A DNA stretch of 64,000 nucleotides from JBGSOV01 sp041738935. GTDB taxonomy: Bacteria; Patescibacteriota; Gracilibacteria; CAIRYL01; GCA-016699755. A model generated the notes under the pieces. It ran no database searches. It worked only from the letters and a program-made list of their open reading frames with translations, and was not told the origin of the DNA. The stretch is taken from the NCBI GenBank assembly GCA_041738935.1, contig JBGSOV010000021.1, positions 248,001 to 312,000 on the forward strand. Direction: 5' to 3'. Position numbers and translations under genes: made by a program. Of the stretch, positions 58,222-64,000 are shown one piece after another. How positions within the stretch are numbered: the first letter of the stretch is position 1; every line of letters begins with the position of its first letter.

Positions 58222-60057
58222 TTATGATTCGAGAAACCCACCAGCCTGATGATTCCACATATCGGCATAAACACCATTTTTTGTAAGAAGTTCATTATGC
58301 GTACCATCTTCAATGATCGAACCTTGCTCAAGCACAATGATGCGATCCATCCGTAGAATCGTCGAAAGTCGGTGAGCGATGACAACACTCGTACGTCCTT
58401 CGAGCAATGCAAAAACTGCTTTTTGCACCTTTTGTTCTGTAATGGAATCAAGTGCACTCGTCGCTTCATCAAGAACAACGATTGGTGAATTTTCCAAAAA
58501 CGCGCGCGCAATCGCAATTCGCTGACGTTCTCCACCCGAGAGTTTGACACCGCGCTCTCCGACCATTGTATCAAATCCAGATGAAAAATTTTCGATGAAA
58601 TCAAGGGCTTGCGCTTTTTCCGCTGCCATTCGAATTTCCTCAAAGCTAGCGCCTGGTTTTCCAAAAGCGATGTTTTCCGCAATTGAACGATGGAATAATT
58701 CCGGTTGCTGAGGCACGAGTGAAATATTGCGCCTCAGTGATTCTTGTGTGACTGCTGCGATATTGTTTCCATCGATCATGATTTCACCACTTTGAATATC
58801 AAAAAAACGGAACAGGAGTTTAGTGAGTGTCGATTTCCCTGCACCCGTGTGCCCGACGAGTGCGACATGCTGTCCGGCTGGAATTGCAAGGGAGAAGTCA
58901 TGGAATTGCGATTCTTCCTCGGAATACGAAAAACCGACACACCGAAAGTCGATCGCTCCTTTTGTAATAACGAGTTTTTTTGCATTTTCCTTGTCTTGCA
59001 CCGATGGAATCAGATCAAAAATATCTGCCATTTCCTTGCCATCAGCAATCGCTTGGAAAAAGTTACGCATTTTTTTGCCAAAATCCCACAAGCCATAAAA
59101 CATCATCAGTAAATAACTTTGGAATAAGACAAAATCTTCAACAGCAAATTCACCGGCTTGCCATTGACGCGTCATCAAAAATAGGAGTGAAAATTCCAGA
59201 GTAAAAATTGTCAGCGCCTGCATCGCATCTCCAAGCGAACCCAATCCCCACGACACAAGACGATGGTGATAAAGTTCTGCAGAAACATTCTTTGCGCGTT
59301 GATATTCTTCAGCTTCTCGGGCAAATGTTTTGACAGAAGTCTGATTGGCGAACGAATCGGCGAATACCGCTCCGACACGCGAGTCGCTCGCAGCAGCAGA
59401 TTCGTCAAATCGCAACTTCCACAACGAAAACCAAATATTGCCACCCAAAAACAGACATGCCCACAGAAAAAAAGCAGCTGCAAGTCTCGGCTCGTGATAC
59501 AAAAAAACACAAAAAATAATCAGAATACGAGCACCTTGATTCAGAAGAGTAAAGGTAAACCAGTCATACATTGCTTCAAAAGCACGAGCAAAGCGACCAA
59601 TTTTTTTGACAAGCGATCCGGTAAAGGTATCTTCGAAAAACTGCAGAGACTGATTTTGGATTGCCAAAAAACCTTTTTGATCTAAGTCACGCATCACTCT
59701 CGTTTCAAATAGTACAATAGCAACATCAAAGATCCGAAAACTGACCCATTGCAAAACATAGACCGCGAGGGCAAATAGCAAAAGCACACTGGTACGCCCT
59801 AAAGGAATTTCACTTGGTGATTGCGCGAACGATTCAGCAAAGGCACTGAATAAAAAAGGTGGCAGAGAACTAAAACCCGCCGCAACAACAATCGCACAAG
59901 TGCTGATCATAAACCATCTGAAATGGGTTTTGATCGATGGCCAACAATGTTTGAGGATTTTTTTCACGAAATGAAAATCGGAGTGAGCTTTGCAGCCTAG
60001 CACAAAGAATAACGAAGCTACAATGGGTTTGTTTCGTATTCCATTACCAAATCGCAT
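58222..60057 (-). CDS. ABC exporter, fused membrane and ATP-binding domains
   Basis: A 611-residue half-transporter. Six membrane helices span about 45-325, with cytoplasmic loops rich in charged residues; the nucleotide-binding domain (about 370-600) has Walker A GHTGAGKSTLTKLLF, signature LSGGERQRIAIARAF and Walker B SPIVVLDEATSALDS. Related to MsbA/BmrA lipid or drug exporters; substrate unknown. The ATG at 60057 lies 4 bases after the rdgB stop, suggesting coupling; a GTG at 59967 would give a shorter, more typical N-terminus. Confidence 0.9.
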   Translation of the reverse strand: MRFGNGIRNKPIVASLFFVLGCKAHSDFHFVKKILKHCWPSIKTHFRWFMISTCAIVVAAGFSSLPPFLFSAFAESFAQSPSEIPLGRTSVLLLFALAVYVLQWVSFRIFDVAIVLFETRVMRDLDQKGFLAIQNQSLQFFEDTFTGSLVKKIGRFARAFEAMYDWFTFTLLNQGARILIIFCVFLYHEPRLAAAFFLWACLFLGGNIWFSLWKLRFDESAAASDSRVGAVFADSFANQTSVKTFAREAEEYQRAKNVSAELYHHRLVSWGLGSLGDAMQALTIFTLEFSLLFLMTRQWQAGEFAVEDFVLFQSYLLMMFYGLWDFGKKMRNFFQAIADGKEMADIFDLIPSVQDKENAKKLVITKGAIDFRCVGFSYSEEESQFHDFSLAIPAGQHVALVGHTGAGKSTLTKLLFRFFDIQSGEIMIDGNNIAAVTQESLRRNISLVPQQPELFHRSIAENIAFGKPGASFEEIRMAAEKAQALDFIENFSSGFDTMVGERGVKLSGGERQRIAIARAFLENSPIVVLDEATSALDSITEQKVQKAVFALLEGRTSVVIAHRLSTILRMDRIIVLEQGSIIEDGTHNELLTKNGVYADMWNHQAGGFLES

Positions 60058-60060
60058 GCA

Positions 60061-60654
60061 TCAAACTCGTTGTTTCAAAAACTCCTTCAACTGATGCATC
60101 GCCTTGCCGCGATGGCTGACCTGGTTTTTTTCGGTCGGTGACATGGCGGCATAGACCAAGGAGTGACCTTCGGGAATAAAGAGGGCGGAAACGGGAATCC
60201 CATGCGGAATATCGCATTGCGGCTCTTTTGTCAAAATTCCGGGTGTCGATCCGTGAAAACTTTGTCGCGTGTCGCCATCGACAAATGCCGCTACACAATG
60301 AAAGGTCGCGCTGCGATCAGCTTCGGTTTCCATGCAGCGGAGAAAAAAATCGAGCCATTCTTTGTCACTGGCGTTTTCTCCTGCTCCCCAGCGGCGTGTT
60401 TTCACGCCCAGTTCGCCGCGCAACGCTGTCACTTCGAGCCCAGAATCTTCGGCGATGGTCGGAATTCCTGTTTGCGCGAAAAATGCTTCCGCCTTGAGAT
60501 ATGCATTTTCTTCGTATGTGTCCCCTGTTTCTTCGACATTGTTCACTAATCCAAGATCTGCAAGCGTAACAAATTCGATTGGCAAATCGCCGAGCACTTC
60601 CATGATCTCGCGGAACTTCCCTTGATTGCCGGTGGCGATGAGGATTTTGGTCAT
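60061..60654 (-). CDS. rdgB: XTP/dITP diphosphatase (RdgB/HAM1)
   Basis: A 197-residue HAM1-family protein: MTKILIATGNQGKFREIMEV start, DTYEENAYLKAEAFF, IPTIAEDSGLEVTAL (metal-binding Asp), and SHRGKAMHQLKEFL at the end with the conserved SHR. It hydrolyses non-canonical purine triphosphates to keep the nucleotide pool clean. The frame is open to 60714; ATG at 60654 fits the family. First of a pair with the ABC exporter. Confidence 0.93.
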   Translation of the reverse strand: MTKILIATGNQGKFREIMEVLGDLPIEFVTLADLGLVNNVEETGDTYEENAYLKAEAFFAQTGIPTIAEDSGLEVTALRGELGVKTRRWGAGENASDKEWLDFFLRCMETEADRSATFHCVAAFVDGDTRQSFHGSTPGILTKEPQCDIPHGIPVSALFIPEGHSLVYAAMSPTEKNQVSHRGKAMHQLKEFLKQRV

Positions 60655-60746
60655 TGCATCGAAAAAACTTGTGTGGGTCATTCCGGCTTGACCGGAATCA
60701 GGAGGTGTAATCATCTGAAGGTGTTTCGTATTTTTGATTCAATCCC

Positions 60747-60792
60747 TCTCCCTCGTCCGGAAGAGGAGAGTCACCCCCCCCCCTTAATTCCC
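60747..60792. repeat. Hairpin and ten-C tract between tig and rdgB
   Basis: CTCTCCCTC and GAGGAGAG form an imperfect stem (about 60747-60770), followed by a run of ten C (60774-60783) and CCTTAATTCCC. It resembles a decayed copy of the same C6/G6-tract element found at 36556. It may act as a transcription barrier, but no U-run follows. Confidence 0.4.
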
Positions 60793-60817
60793 TTTATTTG
60801 GAGGAAAAAAAAGTCAA

Positions 60818-62104
60818 CTACTCAGAATCCATGCCCTCCGGTTTTGACTCTTCTCCCAGAAACTGTGCAAAAAGTTTTTCGACACGAATCTTGTTGGCAG
60901 TGCGTTCGCGATATTCGTCATCATGCGTATCATGCGAATGTCCCGAGTGATGATTGTGTTCGGAAATCGTTTGATCGACCTCTATTTCAGAAACTTCTGG
61001 TTGTACTTCGGCGAGTACTTTGCCCAAAACCAAACGCTGCTTCGCGCGTTTTTCGGCTTCGGGTCGCATTTCTTTGCGAACCTCTTCACTGGTTTTTTTG
61101 AGATTTTCGAGATGTTTTTCCCACGTCATACCAGATTGCTCCATCTGTTGGCGCATAAACGCGACCATGGTATTGAGCTCTTCTTCGACAACGATTTCGG
61201 GCATTTCGCAGGTGGCGGACTTTGCCCAAGCTTCAATCAACTCGTTTTCGCGACGATGTTTCTCATCGTCTTCGGCTTTTTCCATCAGAATTTTTTCAAT
61301 TTCTTTTTCCAATTCTACTGGTGACATTTTTTTACCAAAGATTTGTTCAGCAAATTCTTCGTTGACTTCGGGCGCTTGTTGCTCTTGTACTGTGTGCACT
61401 TTGATATCAAAATGGACTTCTTTGTTTGCCAAGTGTTTTGCCTGATAATCAGCAGGAAAAGTAATCGGAAACGTTTTGTCTTCACCAGCTTTTAGACCGA
61501 TAATCGCTTCTTCAAAACCCGGAATAAAGTTGCCTTCACCCAAAATTACCGGATGCATTTTGCTTTCGGTGCCATCGAGCGGCACGCCATCGGGAGTTTT
61601 GCCAGCAAAATCGACTTCGACAAAATCACCTTTTTGCGCAGCTCGATCGACTGGTTTGCGTTCTTTAAAACGGTCTTTCAGATTGTTGATAACTTCCTCG
61701 ATTTCTTTTTTGGGAATACTGAGCTTCTTTTTGGGAACGGTAATATCTTGCCATTTGCCCAGTTTGATATCAGGAAGAACCGTGATAATTGCTGTAAAGC
61801 GGAACGGCTCGATGGATTCGAGATCAACATCAGGGCGATCAATCGGCGATAATTTTTCAAGAACAATCGCTTCGGCAAGCAGACGCGGAACGGCGATATC
61901 AGCTGTTTCGGCAAGTATTAATTGATCTCCATATTTTTCGACGAGAACTTTTTCGGGAATATGACCTTGGCGAAAACCAGAAATATTGGCTTGTGACGAA
62001 ATCTTGTCGAGAGCTTGTTTACGATACGATTGGATTTTGGCGGCATCCACTTCGATGACGAGTTTGACCTGAGATTTGGGAAGATTTGTGCGCTCGATAT
62101 TCAT
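60818..62104 (-). CDS. tig: Trigger factor
   Basis: 428 residues. The N-terminal ribosome-binding domain (1-115; SGFRQGHIPEKVLVEKYG in place of the GFRxGKxP motif), a FKBP-type prolyl isomerase domain (about 155-245; GDFVEVDFAGKTPDG, LGEGNFIPGFEEAIIGLKAG) and the helical C-domain are all present. It chaperones nascent chains at the exit tunnel, docking on L23. Near the C-terminus it has an unusual histidine-rich stretch (HNHHSGHSHDTHDDEY) that may bind metal. Confidence 0.95.
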   Translation of the reverse strand: MNIERTNLPKSQVKLVIEVDAAKIQSYRKQALDKISSQANISGFRQGHIPEKVLVEKYGDQLILAETADIAVPRLLAEAIVLEKLSPIDRPDVDLESIEPFRFTAIITVLPDIKLGKWQDITVPKKKLSIPKKEIEEVINNLKDRFKERKPVDRAAQKGDFVEVDFAGKTPDGVPLDGTESKMHPVILGEGNFIPGFEEAIIGLKAGEDKTFPITFPADYQAKHLANKEVHFDIKVHTVQEQQAPEVNEEFAEQIFGKKMSPVELEKEIEKILMEKAEDDEKHRRENELIEAWAKSATCEMPEIVVEEELNTMVAFMRQQMEQSGMTWEKHLENLKKTSEEVRKEMRPEAEKRAKQRLVLGKVLAEVQPEVSEIEVDQTISEHNHHSGHSHDTHDDEYRERTANKIRVEKLFAQFLGEESKPEGMDSE

Positions 62105-62239
62105 GTAAGTAAGAAAATATGCCGACCAATACTAACGACAATTTTGTGGAAACTCAAGCGAAGGCATCCACAAGGAAACATTTTTTGACTTTTTTGGACA
62201 AAAGCGTCAGATTATAAGGTGCATTTTGCGCACATTTTT

Positions 62240-64000
62240 ATGAATACAAATTCACAGAATAATACTGAGGAGAAGCCAAAAATCACCCTCTTGTGGAAGC
62301 TCATCTTACTTGGAGGTATTACCATTGGAGGTGTTTTTTTACTTATCATTTTGTGGATATCATTATTGCCGGCGCCGTTTGTACTCGGCAGCACCGAAAA
62401 AACCGTCGAGCGCGCAATCGCCGCCAATGGCAGTTTTGCGATTGATTTTTCGGCACGAATGGATCACGAAAGTGTCGAACAAGCGGTCACAACTGTGCCG
62501 CCAATCGAGGGCAAGTTTGTTTGGCAAGATGATACGAGCGTAGCGCTCGTACCCAAAAATAGTCTTACTGAAGGCGATCATATTACGTTGGTCATCGCTG
62601 CGGGCGCGATGGATTGGCTCGGCAAAAAAACCGCTGAACAAATTACCATACAATATGTCGTCACCACAGCGCCGCAAGTCACGATGATTTCGCCAATTTC
62701 GGCAAACGACTGGGATAATATTTTGTTTGAAAGAGCGAATGCCGATGCTCGCCAAACACCAGAAAATACACTGTGGAAACGCGGCGAGCCCCTGACAGTA
62801 ATGTTTGACCGCCCAATGCAAGTGCTACAGAGTGCAAGTGTTGAAGAAGAAAACGATACACAAACCAATTTTGCAGACTATCTCGTCTTTGATCCGCCAA
62901 TTACAGGCTCGATTCGTTTGCTCGGCACCACAGCATTCGAGTTTTATGCAGATGAAGATTCGTGGCCAGAAGCGCAAGAAATCAGTGTGACATTGCGTTC
63001 TGGTATTCCCAGTCTCGATGGTGGCACGACCACAGAAGAAATCACGTGGATGCTGCGCACCGAACCACCGTTTTTGCGGGAAGTGCGCATAGGTGACCGC
63101 GTTTTGGACTATGATGACAAGACAAAGACTTTTTCTGCGCAAAATATTTTGCCAGATGCTTCGGTAAGAATGGATTGGAACATGCCGCTTGATCTCGAAA
63201 GTCTCTACGGCAAAATGACAATTGCGCCCGAGCGAAAGGTGAAGAATGATGTTATCAAGCGCGGCGATCAAAAAAATGCGCTTGTTTTTATGGATTTTGA
63301 TCCGCCGCTTGCTCGCGGTGAAACCATCGAAATTATTATTGATCGTGATGTCGCGCCGCTTGATGGCGAATTTGCTTCGAGCGAACCATTTCGAATTTTG
63401 TTTGAAACACTGCGCGAACCATGCCTCACATTTGCTGGCGAAAAAGCCACAAATCAAATCGCTATCGAACCAAACGGTGGAGTCGAGTTAGAACTCTGCA
63501 CACTTACGAGCTGGTGGGATGAACAGCAGCAAGAAAATATTTCGATGGAAGACGCGCTCCGCGAACATCTGGTCATCACACCGTCTCTCGATACAAAAGA
63601 CCTCTCGATTGGTTGTGGCGAAACTACCTGCACACTGTGGCTCCCTTCTCAGCCAGGCGAAAAATACGAGCTCTCTTTCACTGCGGATCTCACAGATGTT
63701 TTTGGGCAACCGATTCCGACAGATGGCTTTATTGGAAACATTACTATCAAAAACTATCCACCGCTGATTTCGGCATTGACGCGAGGTGGTTTGCGGAGCA
63801 CATATGATGCTTCCGAGCCGATTGATATATTTTTTACCACGCGTAATGTAACAAAACTCAATTTTACCAGTTGCGTTGTGCCGCCTGCAATGGTGCGCAA
63901 AATTGAAGGTGAAGGCGGCTGGGGATGGAACGATTTTTCGTGCGCTCGCTCTGGCACCAATACTCGTACTCGCGTAGTACCAATCACCGGCGAAACCAAT
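62240..64000 (+). CDS. Large membrane-anchored surface protein with Ig-like domains (partial)
   Basis: The gene runs off the right edge after about 587 residues. A short polar start (MNTNSQNNTEEKPKITLLWK) precedes one membrane helix (about 21-43, ILLGGITIGGVFLLIILWIS), after which everything is predicted outside. The rest reads as a string of beta-sandwich domains with the pattern of SbsA-type/Big_5 Ig-like domains (AIDFSARMDHESVEQAVTTV; RGEPLTVMFDRPMQVLQSAS; VRMDWNMPLDLES). Cysteines appear only in the later domains. It could be a bacterial alpha-2-macroglobulin-like or adhesin protein; the missing C-terminus would decide. Confidence 0.7.
   Translation, partial: MNTNSQNNTEEKPKITLLWKLILLGGITIGGVFLLIILWISLLPAPFVLGSTEKTVERAIAANGSFAIDFSARMDHESVEQAVTTVPPIEGKFVWQDDTSVALVPKNSLTEGDHITLVIAAGAMDWLGKKTAEQITIQYVVTTAPQVTMISPISANDWDNILFERANADARQTPENTLWKRGEPLTVMFDRPMQVLQSASVEEENDTQTNFADYLVFDPPITGSIRLLGTTAFEFYADEDSWPEAQEISVTLRSGIPSLDGGTTTEEITWMLRTEPPFLREVRIGDRVLDYDDKTKTFSAQNILPDASVRMDWNMPLDLESLYGKMTIAPERKVKNDVIKRGDQKNALVFMDFDPPLARGETIEIIIDRDVAPLDGEFASSEPFRILFETLREPCLTFAGEKATNQIAIEPNGGVELELCTLTSWWDEQQQENISMEDALREHLVITPSLDTKDLSIGCGETTCTLWLPSQPGEKYELSFTADLTDVFGQPIPTDGFIGNITIKNYPPLISALTRGGLRSTYDASEPIDIFFTTRNVTKLNFTSCVVPPAMVRKIEGEGGWGWNDFSCARSGTNTRTRVVPITGETN

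Noticed and set aside
1..64000. Recoded UGA genetic code, as in Gracilibacteria or Absconditabacteria
   Set aside because: Several conserved genes end at TGA at the expected length (TspO, the TraG-like ATPase), and conserved proteins have no internal in-frame TGA.
1..64000. CRISPR arrays, insertion sequences, rRNA genes
   Set aside because: No regularly spaced repeats, no transposase or integrase reading frames and no rRNA-like sequence were seen.

Overview
The window looks like a chromosome segment of a small-genome bacterium of the Patescibacteria (Candidate Phyla Radiation, CPR) type; Peregrinibacteria or a neighbour is possible but unproven. The main reasons: the ribosomal L15 gene follows S5 directly with no L30 gene (L30 is known to be missing in CPR), many conserved proteins lack close relatives, large membrane-anchored surface proteins are frequent, and intergenic gaps are short. 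TGA is used as a stop (e.g. the ends of the TspO and TraG-like genes), so this is not a UGA-recoded lineage such as Gracilibacteria. Base composition is moderate, with one AT-rich gap at 48.6-49.1 kb.

Layout. 0-5 kb: partial TrpD-like gene, secreted protein, GlsB-like membrane protein, a minus-strand membrane operon (DUF2177, DUF1295, TspO) facing a plus-strand fatty acid desaturase, and a TfoX-N protein. 5-9.5 kb: MoxR ATPase, an unusual DUF58-transglutaminase fusion and an SRPBCC/GyrI-like protein. 9.7-14.5 kb: TraG/VirD4-like ATPase, tRNA-Lys, YbaK deacylase, a degenerate tRNA and an aminoglycoside-adenylyltransferase-like protein. 14.5-21.6 kb: glnA and the ribosomal run L16-L29-S17-L14-(450 bp gap)-L24-L5-S14-S8-L6-L18-S5-L15 with its own promoter. 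21.7-34.5 kb: serS, DUF1048, tRNA-Val, ferredoxin, rnpA-rpmH, then a long minus-strand run rbfA, surface protein, MFS, PfkB kinase, conserved hypothetical, TrmH-like methylase, pepA, purB.

34.6-42 kb: fmt, a P-loop kinase, a cysteine-rich solenoid-like protein carrying a G/C-tract repeat in its reading frame, and the second ribosomal run L3-L4-L23-L2-S19. The S10/spc cluster is therefore broken; L22, S3 and SecY are not in the window. 42-48.6 kb: a minus-strand group of a TIM-barrel-like protein, a VanY-type M15 peptidase, a small internally duplicated protein, a lysozyme-like protein and a membrane-anchored subtilase. A relic of the duplicated protein lies after the M15 gene, so both predicted wall hydrolases are followed by a member of this unknown family. 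This is my best candidate for an undescribed system.

49-64 kb: a thrombospondin-type-3/SLH surface protein, a membrane-anchored secreted protein, an IolC-like DUF2090 aldolase, coaE, a PH-domain membrane protein, signal peptidase I, an FtsE-like ATPase without FtsX, thioredoxin, an ABC exporter, RdgB, trigger factor and the start of another large Ig-like surface protein.

RbfA and the 31.6-34.1 kb surface protein both lack ATG/GTG/TTG where their natural N-termini should begin, and both have an ATC codon there. All statements come from reading the sequence and from family knowledge; no database search was run.
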